Shown piece by piece: positions 56,034 to 64,000 of a stretch of DNA of 64,000 nt. A model generated the notes under the pieces. That model was not told where the DNA came from. It was given only the letters and a program-made list of their open reading frames with translations, and made no database searches. The translations under genes were made by a program, and so were the position numbers. Each line of letters begins with the position of its first letter. The stretch's first letter is position 1. The stretch comes from Mesorhizobium loti R88b (GTDB lineage: Bacteria; Pseudomonadota; Alphaproteobacteria; Rhizobiales; Rhizobiaceae): positions 6,511,001-6,575,000 of the forward strand of contig NZ_CP033367.1 of NCBI RefSeq assembly GCF_013170845.1, read 5' to 3'.

Positions 56034-57601
56034 CTGGCGATCTCCGGGGCGTTGAAGGTGGCGGTGTATTCGTCCGATTCGAAGCTCGCTCTGTCCTCGA
56101 CGCGGAACTTGAAGGTTTGTGCAGCGTGCCGAACCTCACCCGCTGGCTGGCGCACGAAGACCTTCAGCATGTTTAGCCGGTCGGGTTCGACCGCGATGGC
56201 GAAGAAGCGAGCTGCCGGCAGATCACTGCCGACGACGCTCATTTCGGCTCCCTGCAAGCCCTGCATCGTGACGACGATCGTCCTTGGCTCGGGGATCATG
56301 TTAAGCAGCTTGACGGTGTAACCGTTGCGGATCGAGCCGTCGGACAGGGTCACGAATTGCGGATTGCGGTCGTGCAGGACGTTGATCTCGAGTCGGTCGC
56401 GCGTCAGCAGCGAATAGATCAAGGCAAGCCCGACCGCCGTCCACGCGCCCATGTAGAAGAAGGTCCTCGGCCGGAAGATCTTGCGAATATGGAAATGCGC
56501 CAACCTGGCGGAGAATGTGCTGTCGGCCGTTCTGACGAGTGAAGGGTTCACGGGACCGGAGCCGCCTGCGGTCGCCACCGCCATGTTGGCGTTGTAGTCG
56601 GACAGCGTCGCATAGGAGATCAGCCCGCGCTCCTTGCCGAGCTTGTTCATGACGCCATCGCAGGCATCAAGGCACAGCGCGCAAGTGATGCATTCGAGTT
56701 GCTGGCCGTCGCGAATGTCGATCCCCATCGGGCAGACTGCGACACAGGCATTGCAGTCGACGCAGTCACCGACCGGCTGCCCCGCAGCCTGGACCTTCTT
56801 GGCGTGCCGCGAACGAGGTTCGCCACGCCAGTCATTGTAGGTCACAGTGAGCGAATTCTCGTCGAGCATGGCAGCCTGGATGCGCGGCCACGGGCACATG
56901 TAGGTGCAGACTTGCTCGCGCATCAGCCCGCCGAACGTGTAGGTGGTCGCCGTCAGCACCGCGATGGTGACGTAGGCGACCGAAGCGGCGGTGCCGTTGA
57001 ATACGTCGCCGATCAGCGTCGGCGCATCGGCGAAATAGAGGATCCAGGCGCCGCCGGTAGCTGCCGCTATGACCAGCCAGATGACGTGTTTCGACACACG
57101 CAGCACCAGTTTGCGCGCGGTCCAGCGGCCGGCGTCGAGCTTCATGCGAGCGTTGCGATCGCCTTCGATCGCCCGCTCGACAACTAGGAAAAGATCGACC
57201 CATACCGTCTGCGGGCAGGTATAGCCGCACCAGGCGCGGGCGACGGTGGACGTGATCAGGAAGAGGCCGATGCCGGCCATCATCAGAAGGCCGGCGACAT
57301 AGTAGAATTCCTGCGGCCATATCTCGATGAAGAAGACGTAGAAACGGCGGTTGGCAAGATCGATCAGCACGGCCTGATCAGGAGCAAACGGACCTCGATC
57401 CCAGCGCAACCAGGGCATCAGATAATAGATGCCCAGCGTGATCGCCATCACCAGCCATTTGAAGCGGCGAAAGCTGCCCGAGGCGCGTTTAGGGAAGATT
57501 TTCTTGCGCGGAGCATAGAGCGGCTGTCGTGTCTTGGCGGAGTTGACCGCTTTTGCCTCGAGCCGCTCCATCTGCGTTTTATCCAGCACGTGCATCTCCA
57601 C
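56030..57601 (-). CDS. fixG: cbb3 oxidase accessory ferredoxin-type membrane protein FixG
   Basis: 523 residues. Several membrane helices flank a ferredoxin domain with two 4Fe-4S motifs, CVDCNACVAVCPMGIDI and CITCALCLDACD. The C-terminal 150 residues form an Ig-like periplasmic domain. An electron-transfer protein needed for copper delivery to the cbb3 oxidase (CcoG). It starts after a 197-bp gap that carries two hairpins. Confidence 0.95.
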   Translation of the reverse strand: MEMHVLDKTQMERLEAKAVNSAKTRQPLYAPRKKIFPKRASGSFRRFKWLVMAITLGIYYLMPWLRWDRGPFAPDQAVLIDLANRRFYVFFIEIWPQEFYYVAGLLMMAGIGLFLITSTVARAWCGYTCPQTVWVDLFLVVERAIEGDRNARMKLDAGRWTARKLVLRVSKHVIWLVIAAATGGAWILYFADAPTLIGDVFNGTAASVAYVTIAVLTATTYTFGGLMREQVCTYMCPWPRIQAAMLDENSLTVTYNDWRGEPRSRHAKKVQAAGQPVGDCVDCNACVAVCPMGIDIRDGQQLECITCALCLDACDGVMNKLGKERGLISYATLSDYNANMAVATAGGSGPVNPSLVRTADSTFSARLAHFHIRKIFRPRTFFYMGAWTAVGLALIYSLLTRDRLEINVLHDRNPQFVTLSDGSIRNGYTVKLLNMIPEPRTIVVTMQGLQGAEMSVVGSDLPAARFFAIAVEPDRLNMLKVFVRQPAGEVRHAAQTFKFRVEDRASFESDEYTATFNAPEIAR

Positions 57602-57736
57602 TCGCGCGCGGCCTATGACATCGTTGTGCGACGGACTTGTCTGCTTCGACAGACGTCCGGTCTGCAGTGAGCCCGCTTCGCCGTGTGGGCCGCGCCGCCT
57701 TGCTGCAGGTCAATCGCCGCATGCCGGAATGGTGTC

Positions 57737-57806
57737 GGGGCCCGACTCGTGCCGGGCCCCGTCGCTTGGCGGGGAGGGCCGAGAATAGGCTTCCGTTCCT
57801 ATTCTC
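57737..57806. terminator. Two hairpins between fixP and fixG
   Basis: GGGGCCCG at 57737-57744 pairs with CGGGCCCC at 57753-57760. GAGAATAGG at 57781-57789 pairs with CCTATTCTC at 57798-57806, overlapping the fixP stop codon. Neither has a T run after it on the minus strand. They may limit read-through and so lower fixGHIS relative to fixNOQP. Confidence 0.55.
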
Positions 57807-58662
57807 CGCCGCCAAGCGAATGGACATAAACCGCAAGTTCCTTAACCTTCGTCTCGCCGAGACGCCCGATCCAGGCCGGCATGACACCGTGCTTCGGCGC
57901 GCGGACTTGGACGGCGATGGCTGTCTCGCCGGGTGCGTAGAGCCAGATCGCATCGGTCAGATTGGGCGCGCCGAGCTCTTTGTTGCCTTTCGCATTATCG
58001 CCATGACAGGCGACGCAGTTTTCCACGAATACCTTGGCGCCGGGCTCGATAAGACTTGCATCCTGGACCTTGCCCGAGAGGCTGGCGACATAGGCGCCGA
58101 CCTGTGCGATCTGTTCGGGCGTGATGATGTCACCGAAAGGGGGCATTTCCGACTGCCGAGTATCCGGGTCGGATGCGAAACGGATGCCGTGCGCGATCGT
58201 TTGCTGGATCTGCTCGGTCGTGCCGCCCCACAGCCAGTCATCGTCGTTCAGGTTTGGAAAGCCCTTCGACCCTTGGGCGCCCGAGCCGTGGCATTGCACG
58301 CAATTGACCTTGAAGGTAGCTCCGCCGGCCGCTATCGCGAATTCACGCAGCGCGTCGTCGGCTGCAATCTCGGATACGGTCTTCTGCTGGATGGCCGCGA
58401 CATATTTGCCCTTGGCGGCTTCGGCAGCCGCCAGCTCAATCTTGACAGCGTTGCGGCTGGAATAGCCAAGCACACCCTTGGTCGCGGAAGACAGCATCGG
58501 CCAAGCCGGATACGCAATTGTATAAGCCACCGCCCAAGCGACGGTGATGTAGAAGGTTATCACCCACCATCGGGGCAATGGGGTGTTGAGCTCCCTTATC
58601 CCGTCCCATTCATGACCGGTCGTTGAGATGCCCGAGACTTCATCGATATACTCGCTGCTCAT
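57799..58662 (-). CDS. fixP: cbb3 cytochrome oxidase subunit III, dihaem cytochrome c
   Basis: 287 residues with an N-terminal membrane anchor and two c-type haem sites, CVQCHG near residue 128 and CVACHG near 212, each followed by a Met-ligand region. It passes electrons from the bc1 complex via cytochrome c to FixO and FixN. The N-terminal EVSGISTTGHEWDGIRELN, with PLPRWW, is the CcoP signature. It starts 2 bp after fixQ. Confidence 0.96.
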   Translation of the reverse strand: MSSEYIDEVSGISTTGHEWDGIRELNTPLPRWWVITFYITVAWAVAYTIAYPAWPMLSSATKGVLGYSSRNAVKIELAAAEAAKGKYVAAIQQKTVSEIAADDALREFAIAAGGATFKVNCVQCHGSGAQGSKGFPNLNDDDWLWGGTTEQIQQTIAHGIRFASDPDTRQSEMPPFGDIITPEQIAQVGAYVASLSGKVQDASLIEPGAKVFVENCVACHGDNAKGNKELGAPNLTDAIWLYAPGETAIAVQVRAPKHGVMPAWIGRLGETKVKELAVYVHSLGGGE

Positions 58663-58664
58663 GA

Positions 58665-58814
58665 TCAGTCGTCCTTGAGTGGAATCTGGGCGGCTTGATC
58701 GGCCTGTGTTTTGCCGCCGGGACGCAAGGCAAAGGCAATGCAGCCGACGAAGAAGAGCGCCATGGCAAGCAGACCCCAGCTGTCCGCGAATTCCCGCATC
58801 AAATTATAGCTCAT
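58665..58814 (-). CDS. fixQ: cbb3 oxidase small subunit FixQ
   Basis: 49 residues from ATG at 58814 (MSYNLMREFADSWGLLAMAL), one membrane helix ending in a basic, acidic tail. A longer open frame upstream overlaps fixO and is not used. It helps hold FixP to the core complex. Its length and position between fixO and fixP are those of ccoQ genes. Confidence 0.93.
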   Translation of the reverse strand: MSYNLMREFADSWGLLAMALFFVGCIAFALRPGGKTQADQAAQIPLKDD

Positions 58815-58824
58815 TGCGTCCCCC

Positions 58825-59556
58825 TCAGCGGTAGCCGGCTGCATCGTCATAGGTCTTGAAATCGACCAGTGTTCCCAGCATTTGCAGATAGGCGACGAGG
58901 GCATCCATCTCGGTCACCTGCTGCGGATTGCCGTCCAGATCACCGACTTTGGCTTTCGGATAGCGTTTCTCGACGCCGGAGGCATCGGCATTCGGGTCGG
59001 CCTGGACCATCAGATCGGCATTGGCGTGCGCGATCATCTCATCGGAGTACGGGACGCCAACACGCGCGTTCGCAACCAGATGCGTCGAGAAGTCCTTCAC
59101 CTCGATCGGAGCGTCCTTCAGGAAGGCATAGCGAGGCATGATAGATTCCGGCACCACCGAACGTGGATCCATAAGGTGCTGAACGTGCCATTCGTTGGAA
59201 TAGCGGTTGCCGACTCGTGCAAGGTCAGGGCCGGTGCGCTTCGAGCCCCACTGGAAGGGGTGGTCGTACATGGACTCGGCGGCCAGGCTGTAGTGGCCGT
59301 AGCGCTCGACCTCGTCCCGGAAAGGCCTGATCATCTGGCTGTGGCAGAGGTAGCAGCCCTCGCGCACATAGATGTTGCGTCCGGCGAGTTCCAGTGGCGA
59401 GTAGGGCCGCATGCCTTCGACTTTCTCGATCGTGTTGTCGAGATAGAAAAGCGGCGCAATCTCGACGATGCCGCCGACGGTCACGACAAGAAGAGAGCCA
59501 ACGAGAAGAAGCGTGGCGTTCTTCTCGATGATCGCGTGTTTGTCCATCAAGCCCAT
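58825..59556 (-). CDS. fixO: cbb3 cytochrome oxidase subunit II, monohaem cytochrome c
   Basis: 243 residues from ATG at 59556 ([20 protein letters not shown]); a longer in-frame start upstream lies within fixN and is rejected. One N-terminal membrane anchor and one haem site, CYLCHSQMI near residue 68. The length is that of FixO proteins. It starts 11 bp after fixN. Confidence 0.96.
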   Translation of the reverse strand: MGLMDKHAIIEKNATLLLVGSLLVVTVGGIVEIAPLFYLDNTIEKVEGMRPYSPLELAGRNIYVREGCYLCHSQMIRPFRDEVERYGHYSLAAESMYDHPFQWGSKRTGPDLARVGNRYSNEWHVQHLMDPRSVVPESIMPRYAFLKDAPIEVKDFSTHLVANARVGVPYSDEMIAHANADLMVQADPNADASGVEKRYPKAKVGDLDGNPQQVTEMDALVAYLQMLGTLVDFKTYDDAAGYR

Positions 59557-59567
59557 TGTCTGGCTCC

Positions 59568-61178
59568 CTATTCGGCAGGCCGGAGGGCGGGCTCGGAACC
59601 TGGCATTGGTTGCTCTTCGCGCTGGTGGCCAAGAATGGTCATGGTCACGTTCCAGGCCATGAGCAGGGCGCCGGTGAGGTACATCGCACCGCCGATGGCA
59701 CGCATGACGTAGAAGGGATGCATGGCGGCGACGGTTTCGGCGAAGGAGTAGACGAGGAAACCCTGCTCGTCGTGTTCGCGCCACATCAGGCCCTGCATGA
59801 TGCCGGAAACCCACATCACCGCGGCGTAGACGACGATTCCGAGCGTCGCCAGCCAGAAGTGCCAGGTGACGAGCCGCAGCGAATAGAGACGTTCACGGTT
59901 CCACAGTTTCGGCACCATGTAGTAGATTGCGCCGAACGAGATCATGCCAACCCAGCCGAGCGCTCCGGAATGGACATGGCCGATGGTCCAGTCCGTGTAG
60001 TGCGACAGCGAATTGACCGTCTTGATCGACATAATCGGACCTTCGAAGGTCGACATGCCGTAGAAGGCGACTGCCATCACCATCATGCGGATGATCGGAT
60101 CGGTGCGCAGCTTGTCCCAGGCGCCAGACAGCGTCATCAGGCCATTGATCATACCGCCCCATGACGGCATCCACAGCATGATCGAGAACGCCATGCCGAG
60201 CGTCTGCGCCCAGTCGGGTAAGGCGGTGTAATGCAGGTGGTGCGGGCCGGCCCAGATGTAGAGAAAAATGATCGCCCAGAAGTGGACGATCGACAGGCGG
60301 TAGGAATAGACCGGCCGGTTCGCCTGCTTGGGCACGAAATAATACATCATGCCGAGGAACCCGGCGGTGAGGAAGAAACCGACGGCGTTGTGGCCATACC
60401 ACCATTGCGTCAAGGCGTCCTGGACGCCGGAGAAGGCGGAGTAGCTCTTCGAGCCCAGGAACGACGCCGGCATCGACAGATTGTTGACCACATGCAGCAT
60501 CGCGATTGTCACGATGAAGGACAGGTAGAACCAGTTGGCGACGTAGATATGCGGTTCCTTGCGCTTCAGGATCGTGCCGAGGAACAGGATGAGATAGGCG
60601 ACCCAGACGATGGTCAGCCAGAGATCCACATACCATTCGGGTTCGGCGTATTCGCGGGCTTCGGTGATGCCGAGCAGGTAGCCGGTCGCCGCCATGACGA
60701 TGAACAGCTGGTAACCCCAGAACACAAACCAGGCCAGTTTGCCGCCAAACAGCCGGGCGCGGCACGTGCGCTGCACGACATAGAGAGACGTGCAAAGCAA
60801 AGCGTTGCCGCCGAAGGCGAAGACGACGCCGGATGTGTGCAGCGGCCGCAGCCGGCCGAAATTGAACCAGGGTTGGATGTTGAGGTGAGGGTATGCCAGC
60901 TGCAGGGCAATGATCACACCGACGAGCATGCCGACGACGCCCCAGAATACCGTTGCAATGGCTCCGTAGCGGATCGGGCCATCCATGTAGGCGGAGGTGT
61001 CGATCGGAGCCGCCGGCTTGAAATCTGTGTTGCGCAGCAGGATCGCGGTAAAGCCAGCCACGGCGAAGAACAAAACCCCCATATGCTGGCGAAAAGGTCC
61101 TTCTACGCCGAAGCCGGCAGCCACCAGGGCCGCAAAAGCAAACAGGCTTAGAACGACGATCTCCGTGCCGAATTTCAT
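59568..61178 (-). CDS. fixN: cbb3 cytochrome oxidase subunit I
   Basis: 536 residues from ATG at 61178 ([15 protein letters not shown]), which has GGGGA before it. It has twelve membrane helices and the haem-copper ligand histidines, e.g. in [18 protein letters not shown] and [15 protein letters not shown]. It is the catalytic subunit that reduces O2 with high affinity. An Fnr/FixK-type box lies about 80 bp upstream. First gene of fixNOQP. Confidence 0.97.
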   Translation of the reverse strand: MKFGTEIVVLSLFAFAALVAAGFGVEGPFRQHMGVLFFAVAGFTAILLRNTDFKPAAPIDTSAYMDGPIRYGAIATVFWGVVGMLVGVIIALQLAYPHLNIQPWFNFGRLRPLHTSGVVFAFGGNALLCTSLYVVQRTCRARLFGGKLAWFVFWGYQLFIVMAATGYLLGITEAREYAEPEWYVDLWLTIVWVAYLILFLGTILKRKEPHIYVANWFYLSFIVTIAMLHVVNNLSMPASFLGSKSYSAFSGVQDALTQWWYGHNAVGFFLTAGFLGMMYYFVPKQANRPVYSYRLSIVHFWAIIFLYIWAGPHHLHYTALPDWAQTLGMAFSIMLWMPSWGGMINGLMTLSGAWDKLRTDPIIRMMVMAVAFYGMSTFEGPIMSIKTVNSLSHYTDWTIGHVHSGALGWVGMISFGAIYYMVPKLWNRERLYSLRLVTWHFWLATLGIVVYAAVMWVSGIMQGLMWREHDEQGFLVYSFAETVAAMHPFYVMRAIGGAMYLTGALLMAWNVTMTILGHQREEQPMPGSEPALRPAE

Positions 61179-61257
61179 GACATGTCCCCGACCAGGATTC
61201 CAATGCGCGGACGCCAAATCCGCGGTGCATTAATTCCGTAGTTGCCGCCTGCTCGCC

Positions 61258-61271
61258 CTGATCCATGTCAG
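61258..61271. promoter_or_regulatory. FixK/Fnr-type box between fixN and the hemerythrin-like gene
   Basis: On the minus strand the sequence is CTGAC-ATGG-ATCAG, a near-perfect dyad with the TGAC-N4-ATCA core of CRP/FNR-family sites (consensus TTGAT-N4-ATCAA). It lies 80-93 bp upstream of fixN and about 60 bp upstream of the divergent gene. The same half-sites occur upstream of hemN. Confidence 0.65.
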
Positions 61272-61328
61272 AGCCGCACGATTTTGCTTCGGGCAGCATC
61301 GAGTTCGGTGCAATCAGAAGGTGGCGAT

Positions 61329-61847
61329 TTGAACAAGGAAACGCAGCACGGGCCAACCCGCTCATGGACAAGTGCGGCTTTCTCGCGCCAGGCCGGCACA
61401 GAGGCGATTCCGGGCGAGGTCATGAAGCTTGCTCATCGGGAAAAGCTGGAGCTCTGCTTCTCGCTGGAAAGCATTGCCGATGCACTGCCGAACGTCGACC
61501 GCCTCAAATGTCTTGGAACGGCCAAGAAGATCGTTCCGCTGCTCCGTGACATTCATGGGTTTGAGGAGAGGGTGATTTTCCCTGCGTATGAGGCGCACTT
61601 GACCCCGGCCGAGGCCAAACTTGCCTCTACCAGCCGGTTGCGCATCGAGCACCTTGAGGATCAATGCTTCGCTGGCGAGGTGGCCGAAACGCTCCTAGCG
61701 ATCGGTCATGGTGATCCGATAGAGAGCGCGGAAGCTGTCGGATTCATGCTACGCGGCTTCTTCGAAGGCTTGCGGCGACACATCGCTTTCGAACGCGAGC
61801 ATGTCCTGCCGCGGATCGTAATAAGCGACGAAGGCCCCGACGCTTAG
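61329..61847 (+). CDS. Hemerythrin HHE-domain protein
   Basis: About 172 residues from TTG at 61329, which has AAGGTGGCGA before it; ATG at 61422 (MKLAHREKLELCF) or an ATG at 61242 are alternatives. The C-terminal 140 residues form a four-helix bundle with DIHGFEERVIFPAYEAH, LRIEHLEDQC and RRHIAFEREHVLP supplying His and Glu candidates for a di-iron site. Hemerythrin-like proteins bind O2, NO or iron. Divergence from fixN with a shared FixK-type box links it to microaerobic growth. The metal site is inferred. Confidence 0.78.
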   Translation: MNKETQHGPTRSWTSAAFSRQAGTEAIPGEVMKLAHREKLELCFSLESIADALPNVDRLKCLGTAKKIVPLLRDIHGFEERVIFPAYEAHLTPAEAKLASTSRLRIEHLEDQCFAGEVAETLLAIGHGDPIESAEAVGFMLRGFFEGLRRHIAFEREHVLPRIVISDEGPDA

Positions 61848-61850
61848 GTC

Positions 61851-62606
61851 TCATTCAAAGGCCGGTTGCCGCGCGCCTCGGCCGCCGCAGCGCTGCTCCA
61901 GCCGGCTCATGCTGTCGACCGTTACATGGCGTTTGTTCTCGATCCGGATCACGCCGTCAGCCCGCAATCGCGTAAGCTGGCGGCTCACGGTCTCGTTCGT
62001 CAGTCCAAGGAAATCAGAGATGTCGGCACGTGTCAGCGGCAGATCGAAGCATGCCGACCCAGCCGCCGGGTCGATACTGGAATCCATATTCCGGGCGATC
62101 ATGAGGAGAAAGCTCGCCACCTTCTCCGGTGCGGTCTTGCGCCCGAGAGTCACCATCCATTCAAGTGCCTCGTCGAGTTCGTCCAGCGTCTGCTTGAGCA
62201 GGCGATGCTCGAGTCCCGGTGATTCCTTCATTATCCGTTCAACGGCCGCCTTCGGAAACGAGCACAGGGAGACGGAGGTTGCCGCTTCCACATTGATCGT
62301 GCTTTTCACCTTGAAGGGCCGTCCCAGAAAATCCGGTGCGAACCGAAGACCGACAATCTGCTGGCGGCCGTCCGAAAGGCACTTCGTCAGCTTCACAACG
62401 CCTGAAAGCAAGTTTGAATAGCTGTCGACGGCCTCGGCGTCGGTGATCAGTTCGACCCCCGGCTCGAGCTTGTGCCGCGACGAAGTTTTGGCTAGCCCAA
62501 CCAAATGGTTTGGATCGAGCGCACCGCAGACGCCGCGATGTCGTGCTGCGCAAGACAGGCAAAGAACGGGAATGCCGGAACTGTGAATGTCTTGCCGTAC
62601 TGTCAT
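61851..62606 (-). CDS. fnrN: FnrN-type CRP/FNR family regulator with Fe-S cysteines
   Basis: 251 residues. N-terminal Cys16, Cys19 and Cys27 (VLCLSCAARHRGVC) and a Cys near 115 (SVSLCSFPKA) match the four ligands of the oxygen-sensing 4Fe-4S cluster of FNR. The HTH domain has DISDFLGLTNETVSRQLTRL with the E-x-x-S-R core of FNR recognition helices. The protein should activate fixN, hemN and itself at low oxygen. Its stop is only 4 bp from that of the hemerythrin-like gene, convergent. Confidence 0.92.
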   Translation of the reverse strand: MTVRQDIHSSGIPVLCLSCAARHRGVCGALDPNHLVGLAKTSSRHKLEPGVELITDAEAVDSYSNLLSGVVKLTKCLSDGRQQIVGLRFAPDFLGRPFKVKSTINVEAATSVSLCSFPKAAVERIMKESPGLEHRLLKQTLDELDEALEWMVTLGRKTAPEKVASFLLMIARNMDSSIDPAAGSACFDLPLTRADISDFLGLTNETVSRQLTRLRADGVIRIENKRHVTVDSMSRLEQRCGGRGARQPAFE

Positions 62607-62691
62607 TACGCTCGCGCTACCGATCTCAAGTTTCGACAGGATAGCAAGCGATGGCAGAGAAATCCTTGCGGCAGTTTGTCCGTGCTGGAGG

Positions 62692-62705
62692 CTGACCGAA
62701 ATCAG
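62692..62705. promoter_or_regulatory. FixK/Fnr-type box upstream of hemN and fnrN
   Basis: CTGAC-CGAA-ATCAG, with the same half-sites as the box upstream of fixN. It lies 59-72 bp upstream of hemN and 86-99 bp upstream of the divergent fnrN. It can serve activation of hemN and autoregulation of fnrN. Confidence 0.68.
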
Positions 62706-62763
62706 GGCATTGGCTCTTCGACGCGTCCAGACTTCCGGCGAGGCAAAAACGGCGGACCACCAA

Positions 62764-64000
62764 ATGAGACCGGAATTAGCTGCCAGGCTTGGCGAGAACG
62801 TCCCGCGTTATACCAGTTACCCGACCGCGCCGCATTTCCATCCTGGCGTCGACGCTGATGTCTATCGAAGCTGGTTGAAGGCGCTCGAAAGCGGTGACGA
62901 GGTCTCGCTCTACCTGCACATCCCTTATTGCGACCGGCTGTGCTGGTTCTGTGCGTGCCATACAAAGCAGACCCGCCGCTACGAGCCGGTGGCTTCGTAT
63001 CTCCGCTCGCTTCACGCGGAGATCGCGACTGTCGCCGGTCTTGTCGGCAGCAAGGCCCATGTCCGCGCCGTGCATTTCGGCGGCGGCTCGCCGACCATGC
63101 TGAAGCCCGAGGATATGATAGCCTTGGGAACTGTCCTGCGGGATAGCTTCGATTTTCTTGCCGATGCGAAGATCAGCGTCGAAATCGAACCCAACGACAT
63201 GGACGAAGCCCGCCTTGATACACTTGCCGAGATCGGCATGGCGCGGGCGAGCGTCGGCGTTCAGGATTTCGATCCGAAGGTGCAGAAGGCGATCAATCGC
63301 GAGCAGAGCTTTTTGCAGACCAAGGCGGTTGTAGACGGCATTCGCTCTCGCGGCGTAGGGTCCGTGAACCTCGATTTGCTTTACGGCCTGCCGCATCAGA
63401 CCAGGGAGAGCGTCTGTTCCACCGTGGCGCAGGCGCTGACTCTGGAGCCGGACCGGATGGCGCTGTTCGGCTACGCGCATGTGCCCTGGTTCAAGAAGCA
63501 TCAGACTATGATCGACGAGGCATGGTTGCCGGGTCCGGCCGAACGGTTCGCTCAGTGGCAAATTGCCGCCCGTCTGATCATGGGCGCCGGATACGAGGCG
63601 ATTGGAATAGACCATTTCGCCAGGCCGGATGATGCGCTTGCAGTCTCGGCTCGCGCGGGAACAATCCGCCGCAATTTCCAGGGCTACACCGAGGATCGCT
63701 GCGAAACACTGATCGGGCTCGGGTCGTCATCGATCAGCCGGTTTCGACAGGGCTATTCGCAGAACATGCCGTCGACAGCCGAATATAGACGCATGGTCGA
63801 GGGGGGACATCTGGCCACGGTCCGCGGCATCGCGTTTTCCGAAGATGACCGTGTTCGCGGCTGGATCATCGAGCGCTTGATGTGCGATTTCGGCTTTTCA
63901 GCAGCCGATCTGGTGGAACGCTTCGGGGAAGCCGGACAAAAGCTTCTTTTCCAAGCAAGCTCCATCGCCATTGGCGACCCTGCTCGACCGCTTGAACTCC
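62764..64000 (+). CDS. hemN: Oxygen-independent coproporphyrinogen III dehydrogenase (partial at the right edge)
   Basis: The frame opens at ATG 62764 (MRPELAARLGENVPRYTSYP) and is still open at 64000, after about 412 codons of an expected 450. The radical SAM cluster motif is YCDRLCWFCACHTK (CxxxCxxC), and HFGGGSPTML follows. The C-terminal HemN region is partly visible. It makes protoporphyrinogen IX when oxygen is low, which supplies haem for the cbb3 oxidase. The upstream FixK-type box supports this control. Confidence 0.96.
   Translation, partial: MRPELAARLGENVPRYTSYPTAPHFHPGVDADVYRSWLKALESGDEVSLYLHIPYCDRLCWFCACHTKQTRRYEPVASYLRSLHAEIATVAGLVGSKAHVRAVHFGGGSPTMLKPEDMIALGTVLRDSFDFLADAKISVEIEPNDMDEARLDTLAEIGMARASVGVQDFDPKVQKAINREQSFLQTKAVVDGIRSRGVGSVNLDLLYGLPHQTRESVCSTVAQALTLEPDRMALFGYAHVPWFKKHQTMIDEAWLPGPAERFAQWQIAARLIMGAGYEAIGIDHFARPDDALAVSARAGTIRRNFQGYTEDRCETLIGLGSSSISRFRQGYSQNMPSTAEYRRMVEGGHLATVRGIAFSEDDRVRGWIIERLMCDFGFSAADLVERFGEAGQKLLFQASSIAIGDPARPLEL

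Noticed and set aside
58665..58904. Longer start for FixQ (79 residues)
   Set aside because: The extra N-terminal part overlaps fixO and lacks family similarity; the 49-residue form matches FixQ proteins.
59557..59814. Longer start for FixO (329 residues)
   Set aside because: The extension lies in the end of fixN and is an out-of-frame translation of it; [12 protein letters not shown] is the normal start.

Overview
The window looks like chromosomal DNA of a high-G+C alphaproteobacterium of the order Hyphomicrobiales, most like Mesorhizobium. The signs are the conserved block murA - DUF2948 - hisD - UPF0262 - low-MW phosphatase - infA - maf - yacG, a complete fixNOQP-fixGHIS cluster with an FnrN-type regulator and hemN, alpha-galactoside (agp/mel-like) genes, and short palindromic intergenic elements of the kind common in rhizobia. 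The assignment rests on gene content and protein recognition; no search was run.

Layout. 1-1.05 kb: end of a probable PTS IIC gene, a palindromic element, and galactitol-type IIA and IIB. 1.1-5.4 kb: Tat-exported multicopper oxidase, a TetR regulator with palindromic operators facing a VOC-family gene, and a DNA photolyase. 5.5-9.3 kb: cobalamin-dependent methionine synthase with an upstream palindrome. 9.4-17.9 kb: a very large exported caspase-like protein with TPR-like repeats, an SDR, a MepK/DUF882 peptidoglycan peptidase, a histidine-rich membrane protein and a small exported protein. 18.2-24.0 kb: tRNA-Thr and the housekeeping block. 24.1-34.2 kb: one leftward operon of two GH4 glycosidases and a DppA-type ABC importer, with a divergent AraC regulator. 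34.2-41.4 kb: a second sugar operon (CUT1 ABC importer plus a natural Gfo/Idh/MocA - aldo/keto reductase fusion) with a divergent MelR-like regulator.

41.7-53.1 kb is a genomic island. It starts at tRNA-Phe(GAA) with a tyrosine integrase and ends in debris next to ccoS: a Fic gene with a large internal deletion and the N-terminal stub of a second integrase. Its base composition and codon use are visibly less GC-rich than the flanks. The cargo is a leftward operon (XRE repressor, PRTase-like protein, ORC/CDC6-like AAA ATPase, Rossmann-like protein), a divergent NADAR gene sharing a 12-bp inverted-repeat operator with the repressor, and a two-gene unit (SIS-HAD fusion, PfkB kinase). Nearly every enzyme fold here acts on ribosyl, phosphosugar or nucleotide substrates. 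I regard this as the best candidate for an undescribed conflict or defence system in the window.

53.1-64 kb is the microaerobic respiration region: fixN-O-Q-P then fixG-H-I-S on the minus strand, a divergent hemerythrin-like gene, an FnrN-type regulator with four candidate Fe-S cysteines, and hemN running off the end. Two palindromes with identical half-sites (CTGAC-N4-ATCAG) lie upstream of fixN and between fnrN and hemN and are probable FixK/Fnr boxes. The small ccoS (49 aa) and fixQ (49 aa) genes are included.
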